A stretch of 64,000 nucleotides of DNA. Source: CAYFFO01 sp964342485. GTDB taxonomy: Bacteria > Chloroflexota > Dehalococcoidia > Lucifugimonadales > CAJWER01. The position numbers and the translations under genes are program-made. This document shows, one piece after another, positions 7,567 to 16,525 of this stretch (positions within the stretch are counted from its first letter, which is position 1; every line of letters starts with the position of its first letter). The notes under the pieces are model-generated. The model saw only the letters and a program-made list of their open reading frames with translations, did no database searches and was not told the DNA's origin. The stretch lies in assembly GCA_964342485.1 (NCBI GenBank), contig CAYFFO010000002.1:49684-113683 (forward strand), read 5' to 3'.

Positions 7567-9948
7567 CTATTTTGTATCAAGATTGATCCTTCTAGTCTTA
7601 AAAATCATTGTGTCTCCTTCATCGAAAACAATGTCCATAAATTCGCTAAATTTTTCCCTCCCGCTTACGCCATATACTTTACGTTCCCGGAGCCCATAAT
7701 AGACATAAGTCACACTGTGTTTGGCTAGCAGGCTTTTCGCCTTTTCGACATTCGTTGTACTGTAAATATCTACAACATCATTTTGTCTTTCTATTAAATT
7801 ATCGCTTGCTCCCCTCCATTGAACTTCATGTCCAACCCAGCCTAATACTGTAGGTACGCCAGTACTTGAAGATATTTTCCCAAAATCTGTGTAGTCAGCT
7901 CCAATGGCTTCAACCAAAGCTGAATTTATGCCCGAATCTTGTTTGATAAATTCGATCGCCCTATATTCATCCAAGCGGTTTAAATCTTTAAGATAAGCAA
8001 GACCATCTAAAGTAAGAGGTTGTCGAAAACCCTCTATCCTAGTCGCTATAGCCGAAATAGGATAATACAAAGATATCAAGAAAAGACAGCAAAAACATAC
8101 AAACCAAACTCTATACCAACTAAGGATTCGCAAATTTTTAGTACAGAGATACTGATATACAGCGTAACCCACACAAATGCAAAGAAGTACCCATGCCTGG
8201 TAGTGAAGCTTGAACACGGTATTCATCCTAGACCAAGCACCCTCAAATCCATCGTCTACGTAAAAAAGTTCCGGCCCCATAATCAGCATTATCCCCAAGC
8301 CAGTCAAGATAAGTGCAAATATTTGACCTTGCTTTCTACAATCTTTTTTACATAGACTTAGTGCACTGTAAATAGTAATAGTTATTGTCATAGCAAACAA
8401 AAATATCCAACTAAATCTGCCAATAACACTTCCGCTGCCAACATTAAATAAAATCGCTATGATCCATACAAGCAACGGTAAAAATCCTACAAGTAGGGAT
8501 ATAAACATAAACTTTCTCCATCGATAATCCACAGTGGTCCGCCAGAAAACGGTAAATATCATGGGAGAAACAGCTACTATTTGGATACCCCACACTAGCA
8601 TGAAATGCACTGCCCGGGTGGTATGCTCTTCTACCAATCCAATACCTGAAACTTGGCTAGTGAATGAAAACAAATAGGGCAAGATTAATATGAAAGAACC
8701 AATAATAACTGGCAGGCCGAATTTCACTAAGTGCATGAAAAATGTTTCAAGATTATTATCGCTTAAGTACCATTTCACAACTGCAACTGCAATCACAAAC
8801 GCAATAAACACAGGAAAATCCCACATATTAACGAATCCTAAAGTCCCTAAACACAAAGCCGTTACTAAAATTAAAGGCAACTGGTTTGTATGTGGGGAAA
8901 ATTTGTACCAAACTTTAACTCCATTTAGCTTGGTATTTGATACCAATAATGATTTTGAAATAAAATAAGACCATAGAAGAGTTGTTAGCAGTATTATTAA
9001 TGGTATTGACATTACATGAGGATGAAGATCGCCTAAAATGAAACTGAAAAATGGGAATTCATGGATCGTGTAGTCTACTAGTACCCCTTCTTCAAAAGAA
9101 CCAATCACCCTGGTTGCTCTCCACCACCACATATGCTCTTCAGGATGCCATGTCTTTGTCAATTCAGGTACGGTATTAATCATATTATCAATTCCTATCC
9201 ATTGCCAAAAAGTACCGGTACCTATCCCATTTGCTCTCATGAATTCTAGAACGCCTTCTAGATTTGATCCAAAAATTAGAAAAGCAGTAGCAACGAGTCC
9301 TGAAAAATAAGCATAGCGCCTAATATCTACCTCGTTTCTAACTATGTTAAATACCAAGGAGAAGATACTACTAGCAGCTAAAGACGGAATCAAAGCCAGA
9401 GAAAGATTATATGTAATACTAGACTGTATACCGGATAACTTACTCAAAACTGACATCATCCAATACCCAAAATAATAATAGCTAATCGATTCTCCACGTA
9501 GCCAAGGATCTTCTGGTGGTCCAAAAAACGTTCTGATAGAAGCATTGAGAAACGCGAAATCCATTGGCTGTTCGGTGTTATTAATCGAAGGATCAACAGC
9601 TCTATAAACAATCCAAAAGATAAAGACTGTTAAGAAAATAAATTCGATAGAAATAAGCGTAGTGTATTCGAATCGAATAAATGTAAGCAGTTGTTTTCGG
9701 GAATTCCAAGCGACACAACAACTTACACTAAACAAAATTAAAACTAGTACCCATAACATTATTTGTGTGTTTGGTACAAGGCGGGAAACCGAAAGTAACC
9801 ATGCTAAATATGAAATGGACAATATTCCTAGAGTTTTGCTTACAGCAAAACCTCGGTCTTTCAACATCGGGAATAAATGGAAAGATATTGGAAATATTAT
9901 CAATCCAATCAACTCGATAATTATGAGCCATACAAGGATATCAATCAT
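7567..9948 (-). CDS. DUF2298/TIGR03662-family giant membrane protein
   Basis: 793 residues, almost entirely hydrophobic helices, with a large extracytoplasmic region. Conserved-looking segments include DFAFLNASIRT, PPEDPWLRGESISYYYFGYW, and HEFPFFSFILGDLHPHVMSIP with its acidic and histidine residues in a loop. These are hallmarks of the YYY-type (Chlor_Arch_YYY, TIGR03662/DUF2298) family, whose biochemical function is unknown; the architecture suggests a GT-C-like glycosyltransferase. The C-terminus holds a soluble domain of about 150 residues (VEAIGADYTDFGKIS onward) that often appears in the family. It lies nine bases after ftsY, so it is probably co-transcribed with it, and it is paired with the TIGR03663 gene downstream. 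Confidence 0.8.
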   Translation of the reverse strand: MIDILVWLIIIELIGLIIFPISFHLFPMLKDRGFAVSKTLGILSISYLAWLLSVSRLVPNTQIMLWVLVLILFSVSCCVAWNSRKQLLTFIRFEYTTLISIEFIFLTVFIFWIVYRAVDPSINNTEQPMDFAFLNASIRTFFGPPEDPWLRGESISYYYFGYWMMSVLSKLSGIQSSITYNLSLALIPSLAASSIFSLVFNIVRNEVDIRRYAYFSGLVATAFLIFGSNLEGVLEFMRANGIGTGTFWQWIGIDNMINTVPELTKTWHPEEHMWWWRATRVIGSFEEGVLVDYTIHEFPFFSFILGDLHPHVMSIPLIILLTTLLWSYFISKSLLVSNTKLNGVKVWYKFSPHTNQLPLILVTALCLGTLGFVNMWDFPVFIAFVIAVAVVKWYLSDNNLETFFMHLVKFGLPVIIGSFILILPYLFSFTSQVSGIGLVEEHTTRAVHFMLVWGIQIVAVSPMIFTVFWRTTVDYRWRKFMFISLLVGFLPLLVWIIAILFNVGSGSVIGRFSWIFLFAMTITITIYSALSLCKKDCRKQGQIFALILTGLGIMLIMGPELFYVDDGFEGAWSRMNTVFKLHYQAWVLLCICVGYAVYQYLCTKNLRILSWYRVWFVCFCCLFLISLYYPISAIATRIEGFRQPLTLDGLAYLKDLNRLDEYRAIEFIKQDSGINSALVEAIGADYTDFGKISSSTGVPTVLGWVGHEVQWRGASDNLIERQNDVVDIYSTTNVEKAKSLLAKHSVTYVYYGLRERKVYGVSGREKFSEFMDIVFDEGDTMIFKTRRINLDTK

Positions 9949-9957
9949 GAACTTTGT

Positions 9958-10887
9958 CTAAATATTGTCAAAAAGAGAATTTACGAATTCCTGAGGGCTG
10001 AATGTAGCAATATCTTCTAGAGTTTCACCAGTACCAACATATAATACTGGTAGCTTAAGATCTTGGTAAATCGCGATAATAATACCGCCTTTTGAACTCC
10101 CGTCCAATTTCGACAAAAAAACACCATCACAATCAAGGGATTCTGAAAAAGTTCTGGCTTGAATCAAACCATTCTGACCAGTAGTCGCATCTAAAGTAAG
10201 AATCACTTTCGTGACTGTTCTTTCTCCTGCTTTATTTATTACTCGCCGAATCTTCTTTAACTCTTCCATCAAATTCGTCTTAGAATGTAATCTGCCAGCT
10301 GTGTCAATTATTGCCACATCTGCTTTACGATTCCTTGCTGCCTGAACAACATCGAAGGCTACAGCGCTAGGATCTGATCCTGACTGATGATGTATAACAT
10401 CTGTTTTTAAGCGTTCCCCCCAAACCTTTAATTGTTCTACTCCTGCAGCTCTAAAAGTGTCCGATGCCCCTAGAATTACATTCTTACCATCATGCTTATA
10501 TAAACTCGCTAGCTTGGCAATACTGGTGGTTTTCCCTACACCGTTAATACCGATAACAAGGAGGACTAATAAATCGTCGTTATCAAAACTAACTTGTGAT
10601 TCAAAGCTTACAATTGACAAAATTTCTTCTCTAAGCAAATCAAGAACCTGTTTAGATTCAGTTGCATTTTTTTCTAAAACACGATCCTTCAAGCGGTCAA
10701 TCAGCACATTTGTCGGGCGTATTCCTACATCAGCAGTTATCAATAATTCTTCCAAATTATCCCAAATATCATCATCTATACGATCACGATGAAAAATATC
10801 TCCAATAAGATTTAACCAGGTCCTACGCGTTTTATCTAATGCTTTGAACGTCTTTTGATTATTGTTTTTTCCAAGTAGCTTGAACAT
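9958..10887 (-). CDS. ftsY: Signal recognition particle receptor FtsY
   Basis: 309 residues, essentially just the NG domain without the long acidic N-terminal A domain of E. coli FtsY. The N-domain four-helix bundle occupies about residues 15-100. The G domain follows, with the P-loop GINGVGKTT (113-121), DTAGRLH (G3), TLDATTGQNG, SKLDG (G4 TKxD-like) and the closing YVGTGETLEDIATF. It is the membrane GTPase that receives SRP-ribosome complexes for co-translational insertion. The presence of two large membrane proteins directly downstream in the same transcript is suggestive but probably only positional. The start is ATG at 10887. Confidence 0.95.
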   Translation of the reverse strand: MFKLLGKNNNQKTFKALDKTRRTWLNLIGDIFHRDRIDDDIWDNLEELLITADVGIRPTNVLIDRLKDRVLEKNATESKQVLDLLREEILSIVSFESQVSFDNDDLLVLLVIGINGVGKTTSIAKLASLYKHDGKNVILGASDTFRAAGVEQLKVWGERLKTDVIHHQSGSDPSAVAFDVVQAARNRKADVAIIDTAGRLHSKTNLMEELKKIRRVINKAGERTVTKVILTLDATTGQNGLIQARTFSESLDCDGVFLSKLDGSSKGGIIIAIYQDLKLPVLYVGTGETLEDIATFSPQEFVNSLFDNI

Positions 10888-10923
10888 CTACAAAACACCC
10901 TTCTTATTCATCATTGAGTATCT

Positions 10924-10963
10924 TTATTACTAATTAGTATCTCATAAGCCTAATTAGTAATAA
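10924..10963. repeat. 14-bp inverted repeat in the ftsY/thiL divergent region
   Basis: Two perfect 14-base arms (10924-10937 and 10950-10963, core CTAATTAG/TTACTAAT) are separated by a 12-base spacer. They lie in the leader of ftsY, just downstream of a TAAAAT box on the minus strand. This could be a protein operator or a weak mRNA hairpin. A related core, ATTAGTAATTACTAAT, occurs as a palindrome at 25551-25566. Confidence 0.5.
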
Positions 10964-11009
10964 TTTTACCCCAATTAAGGTGTCTATAAGCCCAATAGCA
11001 ACTCTAACA

Positions 11010-11038
11010 TTGAGACGAATTCAATAAGCACTTATAAT
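11010..11038 (+). promoter_or_regulatory. thiL promoter (TTGAGA-17-TATAAT)
   Basis: The -35 box TTGAGA is at 11010-11015 and a perfect TATAAT -10 box at 11033-11038, with a 17-bp spacer. The predicted start of transcription is about 11045-11047, coinciding with the thiL ATG at 11047, and no Shine-Dalgarno precedes the gene. The sequence therefore predicts a leaderless mRNA. Confidence 0.65.
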
Positions 11039-11046
11039 TTGTCCAA

Positions 11047-12075
11047 ATGGATTTGTCAGACATAGGTGAATTTAAACTAATCGAAATCTTGGCGGATAAG
11101 ATTTCGTCTGCCAGAAAAAACACTAAGTCCGCTCTGAATAAACCAGACGATTCCTTCCTTTTAACCATTGGAGATGATGCGGCGGCATGGAATACTCTGG
11201 AAGAAACCAACGTAATCACAACCGATGCTATGGTGGAAGGGACTCATTTCGATCTTTCAAAAACTTCGTGGAAAGATCTGGGATGGAAATCTTTAGCCGT
11301 AAACCTAAGTGATATTGCTGCCATGGGATGTATTCCAAAACTTTCTACTGTGTCGCTCGGACTGCAACCATCAACACCTGTGAAAGGGATTACCCAATTA
11401 TATGAAGGAATGTTGGAAATTTGTAACTTATATGGTGGATCTATTGTTGGAGGAGATATAGTTAAATCTCCCAACCTTTTTATTTCTATCACGATGTTGG
11501 GTTATAGCACCAACCTAGACCAGGACGTATTAAATCGGTCATCTGCACAAATTAGTGACTACATCGGAGTCACAGGCTCGCTAGGGAATTCCGCTGGAGG
11601 ATTAAGATTACTTATCGCAAACAAACCTAATGATCCAATAACAAAAAACCATCTGAAACCCCAACCGAGAGTGAAAGAAGGCTTAAAGATACGACAACTA
11701 GGAATTAAAACTGCTATCGATATTAGTGATGGCCTGGTCTCCGATATTGGTAAAATATGTGTAGCAAGTGGAGTAAAAGCAATTATAGATGCTTCAAGAA
11801 TTCCTGTGTCGTTAGAATTAAAAACACTATTCCCGAAAGATTATCTATCTCTCGCATTATCTGGAGGAGAAGATTACGAACTACTGTTTACCGGGACAGA
11901 AGAACAGCTGTCCCGATTAGAATCTGAATTAGATACTTCCATTACTGTAATTGGACACATAGAGAAAGGAGAGGGGGTGGAACTTATCAACACATACCGA
12001 AACCCAATAAAATTGCAAACTCAGGGTTGGGATCACTTTACCTATACAAAGGGATTTGTGCCAGATATTAGGTAA
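11047..12075 (+). CDS. thiL: Thiamine-monophosphate kinase ThiL
   Basis: 342 residues of the AIR-synthase/PurM-like fold. ThiL phosphorylates thiamine monophosphate to thiamine diphosphate with ATP. Recognisable motifs are LTIGDDAAAW near the N-terminus (Mg/ATP site), TTDAMVEGTHFDL, the VNLSDIAAMG stretch, GGDIVKSP, and the C-terminal AIDISDGLVSDI and LSGGEDYELLF segments, all characteristic of ThiL. The length is normal. The gene stands alone, divergent from ftsY; no other thiamine genes are nearby and no TPP riboswitch is seen. Translation probably starts on a leaderless transcript (see promoter). Confidence 0.93.
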   Translation: MDLSDIGEFKLIEILADKISSARKNTKSALNKPDDSFLLTIGDDAAAWNTLEETNVITTDAMVEGTHFDLSKTSWKDLGWKSLAVNLSDIAAMGCIPKLSTVSLGLQPSTPVKGITQLYEGMLEICNLYGGSIVGGDIVKSPNLFISITMLGYSTNLDQDVLNRSSAQISDYIGVTGSLGNSAGGLRLLIANKPNDPITKNHLKPQPRVKEGLKIRQLGIKTAIDISDGLVSDIGKICVASGVKAIIDASRIPVSLELKTLFPKDYLSLALSGGEDYELLFTGTEEQLSRLESELDTSITVIGHIEKGEGVELINTYRNPIKLQTQGWDHFTYTKGFVPDIR

Positions 12076-12138
12076 AAACATCGAAACCAAAAATTTCATG
12101 AATTAGTGACAAATACAAAATCTTATGTATACCCATAA

Positions 12139-12441
12139 ATGAAAATGGACCAAATAAAAATAAAAATAGATACAATAGGTAGTGCCAGACCTAGCGAGAT
12201 AATTGCCGACTTGCGCTCCGTCTCTGAAACTCTATATTTTCCTATGCAGATGGTAGGATTCTGGGACAAATTAAACAATAATCACTTATGCCCATCCGAA
12301 CAACAACTTAAAAAATGCACCCACATCGATTCAAAAAAAGAGATAAGTTTAATTAATTATCAAAAATCATTGAGTCGAGAAAGAAGAGCTAGTCTTCAAA
12401 TCACCTTTTCTCACGCAAGTATCATAATTTATCTAGCTTAA
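12139..12441 (+). CDS. Small hypothetical protein, 100 aa
   Basis: An ORF of 100 codons between thiL and recA, with ATG at 12139 and a second ATG two codons later. The product is polar and lysine-rich at the N-terminus (KIKIDTIGSARPSEII) and has a short hydrophobic tail (SIIIYLA). I recognise no domain. There is no clear ribosome-binding site, but the surrounding 560 bases would otherwise be empty and the frame is open on the same strand as both neighbours. It may be a real lineage-specific gene, a decayed gene fragment, or chance. Confidence 0.35.
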   Translation: MKMDQIKIKIDTIGSARPSEIIADLRSVSETLYFPMQMVGFWDKLNNNHLCPSEQQLKKCTHIDSKKEISLINYQKSLSRERRASLQITFSHASIIIYLA

Positions 12442-12538
12442 TATAACCTAGCTCTTACTTTGTTCTCTTTTATTAACACAAATTATCCGAATAAAAATAT
12501 TTATACTTGCATTTGCAATAACATCTCGATTTGACTCG

Positions 12539-12567
12539 TTGTGAGGACGTTGCCTAAATGCTATAAT
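12539..12567 (+). promoter_or_regulatory. Probable recA promoter
   Basis: A perfect TATAAT at 12562-12567 has TTGTGA at 12539-12544 as the 17-bp-spaced -35 box. An alternative TTGACT at 12531-12536 is too far away at 25 bp. The transcript would have a leader of about 60 bases before recA. I could not identify a convincing LexA box here. Confidence 0.55.
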
Positions 12568-12632
12568 GCGCTACCTACCACAAGTATAAACTGAAGTAAA
12601 ATTAACAAAGGTTCACAAATCAATAATCGCGT

Positions 12633-13625
12633 ATGACAACAGAAAAAAGTAAAGCTCTCGACCTGGCTTTAGGCCAAATTGACCGACAATTCGGAAGTGG
12701 GTCAGTTGTACGCCTGGGTGAATCCCGTACTCAGGATAAAATCCCAGCAATATCTACTGGCTCAATATCTCTTGATATAGCTTTAGGCGTAGGTGGCATT
12801 CCACGAGGTCGTGTTATTGAAGTTTTTGGACCAGAATCCACTGGAAAATCTACCCTGTCATACCATGTGATGGCAGAAGCACAGCGATCAGAAGGAGAAG
12901 TAGCCTACATCGATGCTGAACATGCATTAGATCCTGGATATGCTTCAAGGTGTGGAGTCGATATAGAACACCTACTCGTTTCCCAACCAGATTCTGCAGA
13001 GCAAGGACTAGAGATTTGCGAATATCTTGTTCGTAGTGGTGCTCTAGACATCGTGGTTGTAGACAGCGTTGCCGCCTTGGTACCAAAATCCGAATTGGAA
13101 GGTGATATGGGAGACTCCCACGTCGGCCTTCAAGCAAGATTAATGTCCCAAGCATTACGAAAATTAACTTCAGCTATTAGTCGGTCAAATACTTCAGTGA
13201 TGTTTATTAATCAAATTAGAGAGAAAGTAGGTGTTATTTGGGGTAGCCCAGAAACAACGCCTGGAGGACGAGCTTTAAAATTCTATAGTTCTGTCAGAAT
13301 AGACCTCCGTAGGATAGAATCGATAAAACAAAACAACGAAGTTGTTGGAGCACGTATGCGAGCACGAATCGTTAAAAACAAGGTGGCTGCCCCTTTCAAA
13401 GTCGCAGAATTCGACATGATGTTTAATGAGGGTATCAGTAAAGAAGGGGATCTAGTTGACCTAGGAACTGAAGCTGCTGCAATTAAGAAAAGTGGGTCAT
13501 TCTATTCTTTTGGAGACATTAGACTTGGACAGGGACGGGAAAATGCTAAAAGATTTCTTAAAGAAAATAATGAGATCGCGGAACAAATAGAAGATTTGAT
13601 CAGGAACAACTCTGAAACTGTATAA
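12633..13625 (+). CDS. recA: Recombinase RecA
   Basis: 330 residues, slightly shorter than the E. coli protein because the acidic C-terminal tail is reduced. Walker A is GPESTGKST at 66-74, Walker B LDIVVVDSVAAL, followed by the GDSHVGLQARLMSQALRKLT loop L1 region and the INQIREKVGVIWGSPETTPGG L2 region that binds DNA. RecA forms ATP-dependent filaments on single-stranded DNA for homologous recombination and SOS induction. It has its own promoter and a strong hairpin terminator, so it is probably monocistronic; recX is not adjacent. Confidence 0.98.
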   Translation: MTTEKSKALDLALGQIDRQFGSGSVVRLGESRTQDKIPAISTGSISLDIALGVGGIPRGRVIEVFGPESTGKSTLSYHVMAEAQRSEGEVAYIDAEHALDPGYASRCGVDIEHLLVSQPDSAEQGLEICEYLVRSGALDIVVVDSVAALVPKSELEGDMGDSHVGLQARLMSQALRKLTSAISRSNTSVMFINQIREKVGVIWGSPETTPGGRALKFYSSVRIDLRRIESIKQNNEVVGARMRARIVKNKVAAPFKVAEFDMMFNEGISKEGDLVDLGTEAAAIKKSGSFYSFGDIRLGQGRENAKRFLKENNEIAEQIEDLIRNNSETV

Positions 13626-13703
13626 CCTAGATATTACTTCAAATTATAACCTCTTACTCAAAACACCACTGTGCTGAACCAATGCCTGACAATATCCTGT
13701 ATA

Positions 13704-13740
13704 TAAAAGCGATTTACATAAGTTATGTAAATCGCTTTTA
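13704..13740 (+). terminator. recA terminator hairpin
   Basis: A perfect 17-bp stem (13704-13720 pairing with 13724-13740) has a three-base loop; the descending arm ends in TTTTA. It lies 79 bases after recA. The A-tract at the other end means it could also act on the opposite strand. Confidence 0.8.
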
Positions 13741-13769
13741 CTTAATAAATTCAGAAGGGTTCTGATGTA

Positions 13770-15026
13770 ATGGTTTCAATCGAAGATATTGTTATATCGA
13801 TCCTGCTTATTATAATGTCAGCATTCTTCTCTAGTGCTGAGTCTGCTTTTCTTGCAATTCAAAATACTTCGAAACTACGACATTTGGTTCAAAACAAGAA
13901 CCGTGAAGCAATCAGAGTTGATATGATGCTCAAAGAACCTGGACGATTGCTATCTACTATTTTACTAGGCAATAATTTAGTAAACATAGCCTTCGCAGCT
14001 TTAATAACAGCGATAACTCTTGCCTTCCTTGGTGAATCTCTCGGTGTAGCCGTATCCACAATAATAGCAACTGGGATATTACTAGTCTTAGGAGAAATAA
14101 TCCCCAAAACTATTGCAGTCAATTACCCAAATCAAGTTGCTTTCTTATTGGCTAGGCCTCTTAAATTCTTTGAATTGATACTTCTACCCATTGTTCTGAT
14201 TCTTCAGTGGATCAGTAAAATAGCAACACTGGGCAAGAAACCTTCTACAGAATCAATTACTGAAGCTGAATTACTAACACTTATCGATATAGGTGAGGCT
14301 GAAGGTGAATTTCCATCAAAAGAGGCAGAAATGCTTGAGAGTGTATTCAAATTTGGAGATCTATATACCAGAGAAATTATGACTCCAAGAACTGAGATCG
14401 TTTTCATTGAAAAAGGAACATCTATGGATGATTTCATCCAAATCTATCAACAGCATACACACACACGATTCCCAATATATGAGACATCCACAGACAACAT
14501 CATAGGAATCCTGTCTGCAAAAGACATATTGAAATCAATGACATCGATTTCTACAAATAGTACACAAACAATAACTGATGTGATTCGCAATCCATACTTC
14601 GTTCCGGAAACAAAGAGGATTGCGGAACTGTTTGAAGAACTGCGGAGCTCTGGAAACCAGATGGCCATAGCGATCGATGAATATGGAGGAATTTGTGGCT
14701 TAGTAACGCTGAAACAATTGCTTGAAGAAGTAGTGGGACGTGTTGGTGAAGAAGGCGTTAGCCCTCAAGAGGAATACGAGACACTCGGTAAAGATATCTA
14801 CCAATTAGATGGAGGTATGAACGTGAGTGAAATCAAAGAGGAATTAGAAATAAATCTCGGCAACGGCGATTATGAAACGGTAGCAGGTTTTGTATTAGAC
14901 TCACTCGGCCACATACCAAAAGCCGGGGAGTATTTTGAAACCTCAGAATTATTGGTTGAGGTAGTTGAAATGAATGGCCTAAAAATTGAAGCAGTGAAAG
15001 TTAGTAAAAAACAATCCAGCCGATAA
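13770..15026 (+). CDS. CNNM/CorC (HlyC, TlyC-like) transporter-associated membrane protein
   Basis: 418 residues. The N-terminal DUF21/CNNM domain (about 1-185) has four hydrophobic spans and the family motif SAESAFLAI near residue 25. A pair of CBS domains follows (about 200-320, with the MTPRTEIVFI and SAKDIL segments), then a C-terminal CorC_HlyC domain (about 335-415). The family is linked to Mg2+/Co2+ efflux or ion homeostasis; haemolysin names are historical. It ends 17 bp before tilS and both are probably one transcript. The hairpin terminator of recA precedes it. Confidence 0.9.
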   Translation: MVSIEDIVISILLIIMSAFFSSAESAFLAIQNTSKLRHLVQNKNREAIRVDMMLKEPGRLLSTILLGNNLVNIAFAALITAITLAFLGESLGVAVSTIIATGILLVLGEIIPKTIAVNYPNQVAFLLARPLKFFELILLPIVLILQWISKIATLGKKPSTESITEAELLTLIDIGEAEGEFPSKEAEMLESVFKFGDLYTREIMTPRTEIVFIEKGTSMDDFIQIYQQHTHTRFPIYETSTDNIIGILSAKDILKSMTSISTNSTQTITDVIRNPYFVPETKRIAELFEELRSSGNQMAIAIDEYGGICGLVTLKQLLEEVVGRVGEEGVSPQEEYETLGKDIYQLDGGMNVSEIKEELEINLGNGDYETVAGFVLDSLGHIPKAGEYFETSELLVEVVEMNGLKIEAVKVSKKQSSR

Positions 15027-15043
15027 TTTTACAACAGAATTTC

Positions 15044-16525
15044 ATGGATAATTATCTGAAATTGAGCCGTCCTTTAACAATTGAACAATTTGATCGCCTT
15101 TTAATCAATTCGATTAATGAGTGTGAATTGGTAAAAGGCAGCTTGGTTATAGTAGGTGTATCTGGAGGGCCAGATTCACTTGCTCTCCTACACTCACTAC
15201 ACCGAACAAGATCAGACACCGGGATTGAAATTCACGTGGGCCACCTCAACCACGAACTACGTGGCAAAGAATCTCAGTCAGATCTAACTTACGTTTCTCA
15301 AATCTGCAAAAAGCTTAATGTTGGTTTCACTTCACAAAATGGGCAGGTAAATAAATTCAAAGAAAATAACCACGTATCACTTGAAGATGCCTCGCGAATA
15401 GTTAGATACAAATTTTTTTCTAAATTAGCCAAAAAACTTTGCACCCAGTTAGTAGCTGTTGGACACACTCGAGATGATCAAGTAGAAACTATACTAATGA
15501 ATATAGTAAGAGGAACCGGCCTAAATGGACTCAAAGGAATGTCACCTTGCGACAGTAATAAGATCGGTGATCCCGACACTTTAATAATTAGACCAATTCT
15601 GCAAGCTTGTAGAGAGGACACAGTGGAATATTGTAAGAAACTCGGGCTAGAACCAAGACACGATCCCTCAAATTATTCTCTCACTTTCACCAGAAACCAA
15701 ATCAGGCATAATATTATACCCGCACTATCGAAAATCAATCCGCGTGTCAACGATTCAGTGATAAGGCTATCAACATCAGCAAAAACAAATTTGGAATTCA
15801 TAAAAGATGCAGTTAATCAACAATGGGAGACTATAGCATATGTTGGGAACAACTATGTGTCATTGGATAGTAAAGCAATACATCAACTCAACCATGTTAT
15901 AAAAACACATTTGATTAGAAAAGCTATCCAGACTATCACCGGTAACACAAAAAACATAAACCTAAATCATATAGATATTATTCTTGAACTTTTAAATGGG
16001 AGGGTTGGAACATCTGTCGATCTGCCAAACAATATAAAGGTCTCAGTAAGGTATTCAAAAATTTTAATAACTTACAAGAACACTTACCTAAACCCCTTTT
16101 TACCAATTGATGGTGAATTCGAACTCGATTTGGAAGGAAAAACTAAAATACCTGGCTGGCATATTCAAAGCACAACTGTGAACTTAAAAAGGGTTCATCT
16201 CCAAGAAAAAAATATGCATTTAGACTTTAACAATCTAAAAAATATCAACTTTACATCATATCTGAGTTTAAACTCTTCAGTTGGTGGTTTTAAAGTGAGA
16301 AATAGAAAGGCAGGAGACAAATTTCAGCCAACAGGTATGACTGGAACCAAAAAACTCAAAGACTTCATGATCGACAATAAAATAGATAAGCATTTGAGGA
16401 ATAACATACCTCTAGTTATAGGTAATCAAGGTATTGCCTGGGTTGTTGGTTGGCGTCTATCCGAATGGGCTAAGCCTTTGACAAACGATAAATCAGTCAT
16501 CAAACTAGAATTCGGGCTTAGATAA
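15044..16525 (+). CDS. tilS: tRNA(Ile)-lysidine synthase TilS
   Basis: 493 residues. The PP-loop ATPase motif SGGPDS lies at 40-45, followed by HLNHELRG and the GHTRDDQVETILMNIVRG segment typical of TilS. The C-terminal TilS domain (about 395-490) contains VRNRKAGDKFQPTGMTGTKKLKDF, the tRNA acceptor-binding module. The enzyme converts C34 of the AUA-reading tRNA-Ile to lysidine, an essential decoding modification. It starts with ATG and follows the CorC-like gene by 17 bp. Its last eight bases overlap the convergent phosphoribosyltransferase gene, with no terminator between them. Confidence 0.93.
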   Translation: MDNYLKLSRPLTIEQFDRLLINSINECELVKGSLVIVGVSGGPDSLALLHSLHRTRSDTGIEIHVGHLNHELRGKESQSDLTYVSQICKKLNVGFTSQNGQVNKFKENNHVSLEDASRIVRYKFFSKLAKKLCTQLVAVGHTRDDQVETILMNIVRGTGLNGLKGMSPCDSNKIGDPDTLIIRPILQACREDTVEYCKKLGLEPRHDPSNYSLTFTRNQIRHNIIPALSKINPRVNDSVIRLSTSAKTNLEFIKDAVNQQWETIAYVGNNYVSLDSKAIHQLNHVIKTHLIRKAIQTITGNTKNINLNHIDIILELLNGRVGTSVDLPNNIKVSVRYSKILITYKNTYLNPFLPIDGEFELDLEGKTKIPGWHIQSTTVNLKRVHLQEKNMHLDFNNLKNINFTSYLSLNSSVGGFKVRNRKAGDKFQPTGMTGTKKLKDFMIDNKIDKHLRNNIPLVIGNQGIAWVVGWRLSEWAKPLTNDKSVIKLEFGLR

